DNA of 64,000 nucleotides from Clostridiales bacterium (GCA_018376135.1 JAHABX010000016.1:1-64000), one strand, 5' to 3'. Positions 16,036 through 24,771 are shown, counted from the first letter of the stretch. Numbers and translations are program-made. The notes: generated from the letters alone by a model not told the origin.

Positions 16036-17292
16036 ATGATTAATAAATTTTCTTGTAAAAATTTTAGAAATATAAAAGCAGATAATTTGGAATTTGAAAA
16101 GATTAATATTTTGATAGGACCTAATAATTCAGGAAAAAGTAATTTTATTAAAGCGCTTAATTTTTTTTCGGAAATGTTAAAAAGTGCTGATGAAGGGAAT
16201 CTAAAATCCGCATTTTTAAACGCGGTTGCACGCAATGGATGGGAGCATTCATTGTACAAGCATGCGGAAGAAACATCCCCTATTGAGTTTTCATGGGATA
16301 TTGATTTAAATGGAGAACCTGTTAGGTATAAAATTTCATTTGGAGTAGGGAACTCTGTAGAAAAATGTAATATTGTTTTAGAAGAGTTAAGTTCTTCTGA
16401 TCAAAAAGAGGGATATGAGAAGGAATTTAATTATTTCAGATGTCACGATTATAAAATAGGTGTGGGAAATTTTTCTACGGCAATTAAAAAAGGACAGAGT
16501 AATCGTAGATTGTCATTTGAAATGGATAGTAAAGAAACTCTCGTCATGCAATTTAAAGATATTCTTCTAAAAAATAAAAGAATATACGGAAATGAGCTTA
16601 TAAGAGTAAATATTGCGAAGATATTATATGATTTGCAGAAATATTTTGAAGGTTTTAATGTATATACAAGTGCGCAGTTTGAAACGAAAAAAATGCGTGA
16701 GCCAGTAAATGTCAAAAACATTGATGATTTGTTAAGTCAAGATGCATCCAATTTTGTAAATGTGTTTAATCGATATAAATCGGAAAATATATTATGGAAG
16801 AATTTATTTGAAAGTAGAATGAAGGAACTTATTCCAGATTTGCAAGTGGCAGATACTGTTATAGCTTATGATAAATTGATTTTTAAACTTGTGTATAATG
16901 ATGAACAATATGACTTGTCAGATGTATCAGAGGGTACCTTAAAAGGGTTGGTATTGAATATGCTCATTAATATGCCTATGAACAGTGAAAGATCATTGCT
17001 CGCGATTGATGAGCCTGAAACAAACTTGCATCCAGCATGGCAAAAAGTAGTTGGGAATTGGATTCAAACAGCAGATACATTCGATCAATGTTTTATTAGT
17101 ACACATTCACCGGACTTTTTGGATGTATTTACAGAAGAGTTTAAAAATGAAAATGTTGCAGTTTTTGTTTTCGGAAATGATTTGTGTATAAAGAAAATAA
17201 AATATGAAAATATTATCGATGAATTAGGTGAATGGGAATTAGGAGACTTATACAGAACAAATGATCCGGCATTAGGGGGATGGCCATGGTGA
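16036..17292 (+). CDS. AAA/ABC-type ATPase of a candidate defence pair
   Basis: A 418-residue ATPase of the AAA_21/OLD-like class that resembles the SMC/RecF ABC fold. Walker A is GPNNSGKS at 28-35, in the family context NFRNIKADNLEFEKINILIG (read in two parts); the Walker B region AIDEPETNLHP lies near 322, and the H-loop STHSPDF near 355. Unlike OLD nucleases it has no fused C-terminal TOPRIM domain; the following gene probably supplies one. It overlaps that gene by 7 bases. The pair is clearly AT-richer than the flanking genes and has its own promoter, which indicates horizontal transfer. Two-gene systems of this layout (PARIS, AbiL, RloA/RloB types) act in phage defence; which family it belongs to is inference. 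Confidence 0.75.
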   Translation: MINKFSCKNFRNIKADNLEFEKINILIGPNNSGKSNFIKALNFFSEMLKSADEGNLKSAFLNAVARNGWEHSLYKHAEETSPIEFSWDIDLNGEPVRYKISFGVGNSVEKCNIVLEELSSSDQKEGYEKEFNYFRCHDYKIGVGNFSTAIKKGQSNRRLSFEMDSKETLVMQFKDILLKNKRIYGNELIRVNIAKILYDLQKYFEGFNVYTSAQFETKKMREPVNVKNIDDLLSQDASNFVNVFNRYKSENILWKNLFESRMKELIPDLQVADTVIAYDKLIFKLVYNDEQYDLSDVSEGTLKGLVLNMLINMPMNSERSLLAIDEPETNLHPAWQKVVGNWIQTADTFDQCFISTHSPDFLDVFTEEFKNENVAVFVFGNDLCIKKIKYENIIDELGEWELGDLYRTNDPALGGWPW

Positions 17293-18107
17293 ATAAAATA
17301 GCATGCTTTTTAACGTGTGGTTATACAGAAGCAGGCGCAATGCAGTTTTTCCTTAAAAAAATTAATAATGAGTATGAGTACAAGCAGTATTTGCCAAATA
17401 AAACGATAAAGAAAAAAGGTGATGCCAAAACAATTGGTTCTAGTATTAGTGGACTTACAGGCGAAGCATTGTTAGAAAAGGTCTATTCTATTATTTCCAG
17501 GCATAAAGAAGAAATTGGTCAATGTAAGGCAATTATTATTGAAGATGACTTAGATGGAAAATTTCATGAATGTCGCGAAAGCCAGATTGAGGAATATAAA
17601 AAAGCAATAATTGATAAAATATATGATAAATTGGAAAAAGAAATTCCGGTTTTCATTTTATATGCATCGCCGGAGGTAGAAAGTTGGTTTATCGCAGACT
17701 GGAAAAATGGATTTGAATATTTGTATTGTGATAGTGGTGTGGTGAACGATGTTGAAAGGAATGCAAAATTGTTTTTTTCTCATCATTTGAAAAAATATAT
17801 TGATGAGGAGATTTTAAAAGAATATGCAGAGAATATTGAAGAGTATGGGTACTTTAATGGAGAATACATAAAATTAAGTGATCAACTTATAGATGCAATT
17901 CAAACCGGTGTGAAAGATTATATTCAAGCTATGCCGAAAGCTAATGACGTATATATAAAGCAAATTGTAGAGTCTAGAAATTTATATTATTCTAAGAAAT
18001 TACATGGGGACAGGATGTTAAGGAATATTAGCCCTGATATTATTGCAGGAAAATGCAGAAAATATTTTGGAAATGCTTATAGTGGAATTCAAAGTGTAGG
18101 TTCATAA
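17286..18107 (+). CDS. TOPRIM-like (DUF4276/RloB-like) partner protein
   Basis: A 273-residue protein. The N-terminus (CFLTCGYTEAGAMQFFLKKI) resembles the first TOPRIM-type motif, with Glu in 'TEAG' at residue 15. A hydrophobic strand then ends in IIIEDDLDG near 83-91, which resembles the TOPRIM DxD metal site. A C-terminal stretch (SKKLHGDRMLRNISPD, then KCRKYF) recalls the end of DUF4276 proteins. The start at 17286 has AGGGGG 6 bases upstream; an ATG at 17280 is possible. The overlap with the ATPase gene points to coupled translation and a shared complex. The likely role is a nuclease effector controlled by the ATPase, by analogy with AriB and RloB. The exact family is uncertain. Confidence 0.65.
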   Translation: MVNKIACFLTCGYTEAGAMQFFLKKINNEYEYKQYLPNKTIKKKGDAKTIGSSISGLTGEALLEKVYSIISRHKEEIGQCKAIIIEDDLDGKFHECRESQIEEYKKAIIDKIYDKLEKEIPVFILYASPEVESWFIADWKNGFEYLYCDSGVVNDVERNAKLFFSHHLKKYIDEEILKEYAENIEEYGYFNGEYIKLSDQLIDAIQTGVKDYIQAMPKANDVYIKQIVESRNLYYSKKLHGDRMLRNISPDIIAGKCRKYFGNAYSGIQSVGS

Positions 18108-18147
18108 GAACTTTGTGTGCAGGAATCTTAAGTTTTTATAAAAACTC

Positions 18148-18176
18148 TTGCAACCCCGCATTTCCTGTGCTATAAT
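18148..18176 (+). promoter_or_regulatory. rpmE promoter
   Basis: TTGCAA (18148-18153) and a perfect TATAAT (18171-18176) with a 17-base spacer. Transcription should start near 18183, giving a leader of about 130 bases. Confidence 0.8.
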
Positions 18177-18182
18177 CATGAA

Positions 18183-18314
18183 GCTAACGTAAAGAAGAAC
18201 TGTAGGGACTTGCAGGGTTAGCCCGGGATATCTTGCCGTGGAAACATCGGAGCGGCATTGGCCGGGAATCGACGGGGTCGGAAGTTCACGAATATATGAG
18301 AGAGGTGAAATCAC
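18183..18314 (+). ncRNA. structured 5' leader of rpmE (candidate L31 autoregulatory leader)
   Basis: The leader is long for a 67-residue gene and can form several helices: CCCGG (18222-18226) with CCGGG (18262-18266), an inner GCCG (18235-18238) with CGGC (18253-18256), and a separate CGAC-GGG-GTCG hairpin at 18270-18280. Ribosomal protein L31 leaders that bind L31 are described in Firmicutes. Whether this fits that model needs a covariance search. Confidence 0.5.
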
Positions 18315-18518
18315 ATGAGAGAAGGAATCCATCCGAATTATTATCAGGCAACTGTAACCTGCAACTGTGGAAACACATTTGTAACCGGTTCTACCAAATC
18401 TGACATCCACGTAGAAATTTGCTCCAAGTGCCATTCTTTCTACACCGGACAGCAGAAAGTAGCAGCTGCTCGTGGACGTATTGATAAGTTCAATCGTAAA
18501 TATGGTATCAGCAAATAA
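18315..18518 (+). CDS. rpmE: 50S ribosomal protein L31 (zinc-binding type)
   Basis: A 67-residue ribosomal protein of the large subunit. The Cys residues in TCNCGN and EICSKCHSFYTG form the CxC...CxxC zinc site of the C+ type of L31, so this is the zinc-replete paralogue rather than the zinc-free YtiA type. The family start MREGIHPNYYQATV fits exactly, and GAGAGGTGA gives the RBS. It has a strong promoter and a long structured leader, and it ends at a strong terminator. It was probably next to rho before the ATPase cassette arrived. Confidence 0.97.
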   Translation: MREGIHPNYYQATVTCNCGNTFVTGSTKSDIHVEICSKCHSFYTGQQKVAAARGRIDKFNRKYGISK

Positions 18519-18532
18519 GCTTGCGAAGAGAA

Positions 18533-18567
18533 AGGTTGAGGTTATGGATAATCTCAACCTGTTTTTT
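18533..18567 (+). terminator. rpmE terminator
   Basis: AGGTTGAG pairs with CTCAACCT, with an inner TTAT/ATAA extension, followed by G and six T residues (18562-18567). Confidence 0.85.
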
Positions 18568-18604
18568 AAATTTACAGGAAATTACGTCCTGTGAATTTAA
18601 AAAA
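18562..18604. repeat. 18-bp inverted repeat nested in the terminator tail
   Basis: TTTTTTAAATTTACAGGA (18562-18579) pairs with TCCTGTGAATTTAAAAAA (18587-18604), with one T-G pair and a 7-base loop. The left arm begins with the T tract of the rpmE terminator, so the two structures share those six bases. Confidence 0.65.
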
Positions 18605-18642
18605 CACTCCGCTTGTAAACAAGAGCAAAAGGATGTGAAGCA

Positions 18643-19590
18643 TTGAAACCATCAGGAATTGGCGGTCAGGCGGTACTGGAAGGCATTATGATGAAGAATA
18701 AGAGCCAGTATTCGGTTGCCGTGAGAAAACCGGACGGAGAGATTGAGGTGCACACCAGTGTACACGAGGGAATCGCAGGGAAGAGAGCCTGGGCGAAGCT
18801 TCCTCTTGTACGGGGCGTGGTGAATTTTATAGATTCTCTGGTTCTTGGCATGGAGACGCTGACGTTCTCCGCCAGCTTCTATGAGGAAGAAGAGGACCAG
18901 GAGCCGGGCAGAGTAGAGAAGCTTTTGCTGAAGCTGTTCGGCGAGAAAGCGGAGAAGGTCGTTATGGGCTGTACCGTGGCATTTTCCATAGTCATGGCAG
19001 TGGCGATCTTTATGATCCTGCCGTATTTTATATCCGGATTTTTTCGGAATTATATTGTGTCCAACACACTGCTGGCAGTGGTGGAGGGAATCATCCGTCT
19101 GGGGCTTTTTATGCTCTATGTGGTGCTGATCTCTTCCATGAAGGACATCCGCCGGGTCTATATGTACCATGGGGCGGAGCATAAGTGCATCAATTGTATT
19201 GAACGCGGAAGAGAGCTGACGGTGAAGAATGTTCTTGCCAGCTCCCGTTACCATTCCCGGTGCGGAACCAGCTTCCTGTTCATCGTTATGGTGATCAGTA
19301 TCATCTTTTTTATTTTTATCCGTGTAGAAGAGCCGGCGCTTCGGGTGCTGTTCCGTATTCTTCTGATCCCGGTGATCGCAGGGGTGTCCTATGAGTTCAT
19401 CCGTCTGGCGGGACGGAGTGAGAATCCCATCGTAAAGCTTTTGAGTCTTCCGGGCAAGGGTATGCAGATGCTGACTACAAAAGAGCCGGATGAAGATATG
19501 ATAGAGGTGGCGATCGCTGCAGTAGAGGCTGTCTTTGACTGGAGAGCTTTTCAGGGATATGAGCTGCAGGACGAGGAAGAGGAACCATGA
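18643..19590 (+). CDS. DUF1385 family membrane protein
   Basis: A 315-residue integral membrane protein starting with TTG and preceded by AAAGGATG. The family N-terminus GIGGQAVLEGIMMKN is present, along with the conserved MYHGAEHKCINCIERG and SRYHSRCGTSF segments, where His and Cys residues could bind metal. Membrane segments lie near 105-130, 140-165, 215-235 and 240-260. The function is unknown. Its stop overlaps prmC by 4 bases (ATGA), and rpmE-DUF1385-prmC-prfA is a conserved clostridial order, so a tie to translation or ribosome supply is likely but unproven. Confidence 0.9.
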   Translation: MKPSGIGGQAVLEGIMMKNKSQYSVAVRKPDGEIEVHTSVHEGIAGKRAWAKLPLVRGVVNFIDSLVLGMETLTFSASFYEEEEDQEPGRVEKLLLKLFGEKAEKVVMGCTVAFSIVMAVAIFMILPYFISGFFRNYIVSNTLLAVVEGIIRLGLFMLYVVLISSMKDIRRVYMYHGAEHKCINCIERGRELTVKNVLASSRYHSRCGTSFLFIVMVISIIFFIFIRVEEPALRVLFRILLIPVIAGVSYEFIRLAGRSENPIVKLLSLPGKGMQMLTTKEPDEDMIEVAIAAVEAVFDWRAFQGYELQDEEEEP

Positions 19591-20420
19591 CGCTTCAGAT
19601 GCTTTTGAAGAGAGGCAGGGAAACACTCCGGGCGGCACAGATTGCAGAATGGGAACTGGATGCATGGTATCTGCTGGAGTATGCGGCGGGATGTACAAGA
19701 AGTGCGTATCTCCTGGATCCGCAGCTGGAGGCGGACTCTTCGCAGATACAGCATTATGAAGAACTGATACAGAAAAGAAGCCTCCATATTCCATTGCAGC
19801 ATCTGACGGGCAGCCAGGAATTTATGGGGCTTTCTTTCATTGTAGATGAGAATGTACTGATCCCCCGGCAGGATACGGAGATCCTGGTGGAGGAGGTACA
19901 GAAGCATATGAAGAGCGGGATGCGTATCCTGGACATGTGCACAGGATCCGGATGTATCCTGCTCAGTATCCTGAAGCTGGGACAGGAGCTTACAGGGACA
20001 GGAGTCGACCTTTCAGGGGCAGCCCTTATGGTGGCAGAGAGGAATAAGGAGCGTCTTGGTGCTGCAGGAGCAGAGTTCATCCGAAGTGATCTGTTCACGG
20101 ATGTGACGGGAGTTTATGACCGGATCGTCTCCAATCCCCCGTATATTCCCAGCAGGGTGGTAGACACGCTGATGCCGGAGGTGCGGGAGCACGAACCGCG
20201 CATGGCGCTGGACGGAACGGAAGATGGTCTGTATTTTTACAGAAAAATTATAGAACAGAGCCCGGCATATTTAAGCCCGGGCGGCATGCTGTTCTTCGAG
20301 ATTGGATATGACCAGGCAGAGGCGGTCAGCGGACTGATGGACAGGGACTTTACCCGGATTCAGGTGGTAAAGGATCTGGCAGGGCTGGATCGTGTGGTAT
20401 ATGGAACGCTGCGGTCATAG
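19587..20420 (+). CDS. prmC: peptide chain release factor N5-glutamine methyltransferase
   Basis: Methylates the glutamine of the GGQ motif in release factors 1 and 2, using S-adenosylmethionine, which raises termination efficiency. The 277-residue protein has the N-terminal helical domain (with PLQHLTGSQEFMG and VLIPRQDTE), the SAM-binding loop DMCTGSGCI near 112, and the catalytic NPPY at about 183-186. It overlaps the upstream gene by 4 bases and is followed 18 bases later by prfA, its substrate, which supports the assignment. Confidence 0.95.
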   Translation: MTLQMLLKRGRETLRAAQIAEWELDAWYLLEYAAGCTRSAYLLDPQLEADSSQIQHYEELIQKRSLHIPLQHLTGSQEFMGLSFIVDENVLIPRQDTEILVEEVQKHMKSGMRILDMCTGSGCILLSILKLGQELTGTGVDLSGAALMVAERNKERLGAAGAEFIRSDLFTDVTGVYDRIVSNPPYIPSRVVDTLMPEVREHEPRMALDGTEDGLYFYRKIIEQSPAYLSPGGMLFFEIGYDQAEAVSGLMDRDFTRIQVVKDLAGLDRVVYGTLRS

Positions 20421-20438
20421 GATAGATGGAGGAAAAAC

Positions 20439-21512
20439 ATGTTTGACAGATTAGAAGACCTGGTGAGACGGTTTGAGGAGATTACCAATGAGCTGACGGA
20501 GCCTTCCGTTGTCAATGATCAGAACCGTTTCCGCAAGCTGATGAAGGAGCAGTCGGATCTGCAGCCGCTGGTGGATGCTTATACGGAATACCGCAGATGT
20601 AAGGATACCGTAGAGGAGAGTCTTGCCATGCTGGAGGAGGAGTCCGATGAGGAGATGCGCGAGATGCTCAAGGAGGAGCTGTCGGATGCCAGAAAGCGTG
20701 TGGCAGAGCTGGAGCAGGAGATGAAGATCCTGCTGCTTCCCAAGGACCCCAACGATGATAAGAACGTCATCGTGGAGATCCGTGCAGGAGCAGGCGGAGA
20801 CGAAGCAGCGCTGTTTGCAGCGGAGATCTACCGGATGTATGTGCATTATGCAGAGTCCAGACGATGGAGGACCGAGCTGGTGGAATGCGACGAGATCGGC
20901 ATCGGCGGTATGAAGAGCGTTACCTTCATGATCAACGGACAGGGTGCGTATTCCGTGATGAAATACGAATCAGGGGTACATCGTGTACAGCGTGTGCCGG
21001 AGACGGAATCAGGAGGAAGGATCCATACTTCCACCATCAGTGTGGCGGTGATGGCTGAAGTAGATGAAGACATCGATATTGTAATTGAGGATAAGGATAT
21101 CCGTATCGACGTTATGCGTGCGTCCGGAAACGGCGGACAGTGTGTCAATACCACAGACTCTGCCGTGCGTCTGACCCATTATCCCACAGGTATCGTGGTG
21201 TACAGCCAGACGGAGAAATCTCAGCTTCAGAATAAGGCAAAGGCGTTTGCGCTGTTAAAAGCAAAGCTGTACGACATGGAACAGCAGCAGCGGCATGACG
21301 CAGAAGCAGAGGCAAGGAGAAGCCAGATTGGTACCGGCGATCGTTCGGAGAAGATCCGGACTTACAACTTCCCACAGGGACGAGTGACCGATCATCGGAT
21401 CAATCTTACTTTATATAAGCTGGATAAGATCATGAATGGAGACATTCAGGAGATTATCGACGCATGTATCGCAGCTGATCAGGCTGCAAAGTTAGCTAAT
21501 CTTCAGGACTAG
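20439..21512 (+). CDS. prfA: peptide chain release factor 1
   Basis: Recognises UAA and UAG stop codons and triggers peptide release. The 357-residue length is typical. The GGQ catalytic motif lies in ASGNGGQCVN near 228-237, preceded by the domain-3 sequence GVHRVQRVPETESGGR (near 188). The stop-codon-recognition region is also in place ahead of SQIGTGDRSEKIRTYNFPQG. RBS GGAGGAAAA is 5-6 bases upstream. It sits directly after prmC and 13 bases before glmM, so the whole run is probably one operon. Confidence 0.97.
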   Translation: MFDRLEDLVRRFEEITNELTEPSVVNDQNRFRKLMKEQSDLQPLVDAYTEYRRCKDTVEESLAMLEEESDEEMREMLKEELSDARKRVAELEQEMKILLLPKDPNDDKNVIVEIRAGAGGDEAALFAAEIYRMYVHYAESRRWRTELVECDEIGIGGMKSVTFMINGQGAYSVMKYESGVHRVQRVPETESGGRIHTSTISVAVMAEVDEDIDIVIEDKDIRIDVMRASGNGGQCVNTTDSAVRLTHYPTGIVVYSQTEKSQLQNKAKAFALLKAKLYDMEQQQRHDAEAEARRSQIGTGDRSEKIRTYNFPQGRVTDHRINLTLYKLDKIMNGDIQEIIDACIAADQAAKLANLQD

Positions 21513-21525
21513 AAGGAGGAGCATC

Positions 21526-22860
21526 ATGGGAAAATATTTTGGAACCGACGGCTTCCGCGGAGAAGCAAATGTAACACTGACAGTAGAGCATGCCTATAAG
21601 GTAGGGCGTTTTCTGGGATGGTATTATGGAAGAGACCATAAGGCGCAGGTCGTGATCGGAAAGGATACGAGAAGATCCAGTTATATGTTCGAGTATTCCC
21701 TGGTAGCGGGACTGACGGCTTCAGGTGCGGATGTGTATCTTCTGCATGTGACCACCACACCCAGTGTGTCTTATGTGGTCCGCACAGAAGGATTTGACTG
21801 TGGTATCATGATTTCCGCAAGCCACAACCCGTTCTATGACAACGGCATCAAGGTGATCAACGGCATGGGGTATAAGCTGGAGGCATCCGTAGAGGAGCAG
21901 ATCGAAGCCTATATCGATGGTGAGACGGAGGAGCTTCCGATGGCGACCCGTGAACATATCGGGCGCACGATAGATTTTTCCGCAGGACGCAACCGTTATA
22001 TTGGTTATCTGATCTCCCTTCCGACCAGATCCTTCAAGACCATGAGAGTGGGTCTGGACTGTTCCAACGGAAGTGCATCTGCCATTGCGAAGAGTGTATT
22101 TGATGCGCTGGGAGCAAAGACTTACGTGATCCACAATGATCCGGACGGAACAAATATCAATAAGGACTGCGGTTCCACCCATATTGAAGCGCTTCAGGCT
22201 TTTGTAAAGGAAAAAGGGCTGGATGTGGGATTTGCCTATGATGGAGATGCAGACCGCTGTCTTGCTGTGGATGAGCACGGCAATGTGGTGGACGGGGATC
22301 TGATCCTGTATATCTGCGGCAAATATTTAAAAGAGATCGGACAGCTGAAGGACGATATGATCGTGACGACAGTCATGTCCAATATTGGTCTTTATAAGGC
22401 ATGTGACAAGGTCGGACTGAATTATCAGAAGACTAAAGTTGGCGACAAGTATGTATTTGAGAATATGATGGAGAACGGCTACCGTCTGGGCGGCGAGCAG
22501 TCCGGTCATATTATCTTTGGAAAGCATGCAACTACCGGAGACGGTATTCTGACATCTCTGAAGATCATGGAAGTGATCCTGGAGAAGAAGACCACTCTTG
22601 GAACGCTTGCATCTGAGGTGAAGATCTATCCTCAGCTTTTACAGAATCTGCGGGTGACAGACAAGAAAGCGGTACTGGAGAATCCGGAGGTAGTGGAAGT
22701 GATTCGCCAGGTGGAGGAAGCGCTGGGAACGGAAGGAAGGATCCTTGTCCGTGAAAGCGGTACAGAGCCGCTTCTGAGAGTTATGGTAGAAGCATCCACT
22801 CATGAGCTCTGCGAGGAGTATGTAGCCAGAGTGATCGATACAATGAAAAAAATCATGTAA
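21526..22860 (+). CDS. glmM: phosphoglucosamine mutase
   Basis: Interconverts glucosamine-6-phosphate and glucosamine-1-phosphate for peptidoglycan precursor synthesis. The 444-residue alpha-D-phosphohexomutase starts with the GlmM hallmark GKYFGTDGFRG, has the phospho-Ser loop MISASHNP (Ser near 98), the metal loop DGDADR (near 240), the sugar-binding loop GGEQSGH and the phosphate-binding RESGTEPLLRVM near 407. RBS AAGGAGG is well placed. The following gene is a nucleotidyltransferase, which fits a sugar-activation context. Confidence 0.92.
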   Translation: MGKYFGTDGFRGEANVTLTVEHAYKVGRFLGWYYGRDHKAQVVIGKDTRRSSYMFEYSLVAGLTASGADVYLLHVTTTPSVSYVVRTEGFDCGIMISASHNPFYDNGIKVINGMGYKLEASVEEQIEAYIDGETEELPMATREHIGRTIDFSAGRNRYIGYLISLPTRSFKTMRVGLDCSNGSASAIAKSVFDALGAKTYVIHNDPDGTNINKDCGSTHIEALQAFVKEKGLDVGFAYDGDADRCLAVDEHGNVVDGDLILYICGKYLKEIGQLKDDMIVTTVMSNIGLYKACDKVGLNYQKTKVGDKYVFENMMENGYRLGGEQSGHIIFGKHATTGDGILTSLKIMEVILEKKTTLGTLASEVKIYPQLLQNLRVTDKKAVLENPEVVEVIRQVEEALGTEGRILVRESGTEPLLRVMVEASTHELCEEYVARVIDTMKKIM

Positions 22861-22889
22861 CAACATTATCAGGATAACAGGAGGGTAAA

Positions 22890-23807
22890 ATGAAAAAGAC
22901 AACACTGGTAGTCATGGCAGCAGGAATCGGCAGCCGGTTTGGCGGCGGGATCAAACAGCTGGAGCCGGTTGGTCCGTCCGGGGAGATTATCATGGACTAT
23001 TCCGTACACGATGCGCTGGAGGCAGGCTTCAACAAGGTCGTATTCATCATCCGAAAGGATCTGGAAAAGGATTTCAGAGAGGTGATCGGTGACCGTATGG
23101 AGAAGCTGGTGGAGACAGCATACGCATTTCAGGAGGTCGACCATCTTCCGGAGGGTTTTGCAAAGCCGGAAGGACGGACGAAGCCGTGGGGAACGGGTCA
23201 GGCGATTCTGAGCTGTAAGGATCTGGTACAGGAGCCGTTTGTAGTCATCAATGCAGATGATTATTATGGAAAAGAGGCATTTGTAAAGGTTCATGACTAT
23301 CTGGTGCAGGAGCATCCGGCAGGAGATCGGATGGAATTCTGTATGGCGGGCTTCCTGTTGGGGAATACTCTCAGTGAGAACGGCGGCGTGACCAGAGGAA
23401 TCTGCAGTGTGGATGAGAAGCGGCATCTGACCAAGGTTACAGAGACGAAGAATATTGTGAAGACAGAGCAGGGCGCCGGGATTGCCGGTGAAGACGGTAC
23501 GGTTACTCCGGTAGAGGCGGACTGCCCGGTATCCATGAATATGTGGGGCTTCACACCGGAGATCTTTCAGGTGCTGGAGACCGGATTTGCAGAGTTCCTT
23601 GCGCATATGACGGATCCGATGAAGGGTGAATACCTGATCCCGACCATTGTAGATCAGCTGATCCAGGAGAAGAAAGCGAATGTGACCGTTCTTGAATCCA
23701 GAGATAAATGGTTTGGAGTTACCTATAAGGAAGATAAACCGGCAGTTGTCCGTTCCTTCCAGGAGCTGATCGCCGCAGGCATTTATAAAGAAAAATTATT
23801 TAACTGA
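22890..23807 (+). CDS. sugar-phosphate nucleotidyltransferase family protein
   Basis: A 305-residue protein of the NTP_transferase fold. The N-terminal nucleotide-binding loop reads VVMAAGIGSRFGGGIKQL, close to the GxGxR family motif, and the metal-binding Asp pair is in VVINADDYYG near 112. The rest is a single GT-A-like domain without the left-handed beta-helix of GlmU. Family members transfer a nucleotide to a sugar-1-phosphate; the sugar is unknown. RBS AGGAGGGT precedes the ATG. It is 30 bases after glmM and ends at a modest hairpin at 23813-23839. Confidence 0.85.
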   Translation: MKKTTLVVMAAGIGSRFGGGIKQLEPVGPSGEIIMDYSVHDALEAGFNKVVFIIRKDLEKDFREVIGDRMEKLVETAYAFQEVDHLPEGFAKPEGRTKPWGTGQAILSCKDLVQEPFVVINADDYYGKEAFVKVHDYLVQEHPAGDRMEFCMAGFLLGNTLSENGGVTRGICSVDEKRHLTKVTETKNIVKTEQGAGIAGEDGTVTPVEADCPVSMNMWGFTPEIFQVLETGFAEFLAHMTDPMKGEYLIPTIVDQLIQEKKANVTVLESRDKWFGVTYKEDKPAVVRSFQELIAAGIYKEKLFN

Positions 23808-23812
23808 CAGCC

Positions 23813-23839
23813 GGGGGAACTATCGTAAGATAGTCCCCC
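23813..23839 (+). terminator. hairpin, weak terminator
   Basis: GGGGG-ACTATC pairs with GATAGT-CCCCC around a GTAA loop. The T content downstream is modest (TTCGGGATTTT), so it may be a partial terminator or an RNA-stabilising hairpin. Confidence 0.5.
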
Positions 23840-23865
23840 TTCGGGATTTTACAGGAGTTGTATAT

Positions 23866-24771
23866 ATGGAGATTCCATTTAAGAGACCAAAGCTTGAGGA
23901 CCGCCAGGCGATCATGAAGCATCTGGGGGCCGGCAGGCTTCGGGGATGCGAAAGGACCTTTGCCAATATTTATCTCTGGGCGCGTTTTTATAATCTGACC
24001 TGGGGAGAGATTGAGGATACGGTCGTATTTCGCAGTGAGTATGAGGGAAAATATTCCTACACCTTTCCGGTGGGCAGCGGAGATAAGAAAAAGGTGCTGG
24101 ATCTGATTCTGGAGGACAGTCGGGAGAAGGGCTATCCCTTCCGGCTTCATGCGGTCAACGAAGAGGAATATGCGCAGCTTGACAGGATGTATCCGGGCAG
24201 ATTCCGGATCGAGTGGTCCAGAGATGAAGCGGATTATGTGTATGAGACAGAGAAGCTGATCAGCCTGTCCGGGAAAAAATATCACGGGAAGAAGAATCAT
24301 ATCAATCAGTTCAAGGCGGCTTATCCGGACTGGAGCTATGAGACCATATCCGATGAGAATGTGGAGGAGTGCTTTCAGATGGCACTGCGCTGGAGAGAAT
24401 TCAACGGATGTGAGGATAATCCGGAGAAGAACAAGGAGATGTGCGTTGCTTTGAATTCTCTGCGTCTGTTCAGGGAGCTGGAGTTAAGCGGCGGGCTTCT
24501 GCGTGCCGGCGGGCAGGTGGTGGCATTCACTCTGGGTGAGCCGGTGTGTGAGGATACCTTTGTGGTGCATATTGAGAAGGCATATGCGGATGTGAGAGGG
24601 GCTTACCCTATGATCAACCAGCAGTTCCTGGAGCATGAGGTGTCCGGTTATGCATACGTGAACAGAGAAGAGGATACAGGAGACGAGGGGCTCCGCACTG
24701 CGAAGCTGTCCTACAGACCGGTATTTATGGTAGAAAAAGGAATTGTGACCTTACAAGGAGACGAAAGATGA
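23866..24771 (+). CDS. DUF2156 / phosphatidylglycerol lysyltransferase-like GNAT protein
   Basis: A 301-residue soluble protein of the DUF2156 family, made of two GNAT-like halves. Family features are the N-terminal LGAGRLRGCERTFANIYLWA, the KKYHGKKNHINQFKAAYPDW segment in the middle and a C-terminal YSYRP-like ending (AKLSYRPVF). Related domains transfer lysine or alanine from aminoacyl-tRNA to phosphatidylglycerol when fused to membrane segments; this copy has no membrane part, so that activity cannot be assumed. Its stop overlaps hisC by 4 bases, which suggests co-translation. Confidence 0.85.
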   Translation: MEIPFKRPKLEDRQAIMKHLGAGRLRGCERTFANIYLWARFYNLTWGEIEDTVVFRSEYEGKYSYTFPVGSGDKKKVLDLILEDSREKGYPFRLHAVNEEEYAQLDRMYPGRFRIEWSRDEADYVYETEKLISLSGKKYHGKKNHINQFKAAYPDWSYETISDENVEECFQMALRWREFNGCEDNPEKNKEMCVALNSLRLFRELELSGGLLRAGGQVVAFTLGEPVCEDTFVVHIEKAYADVRGAYPMINQQFLEHEVSGYAYVNREEDTGDEGLRTAKLSYRPVFMVEKGIVTLQGDER

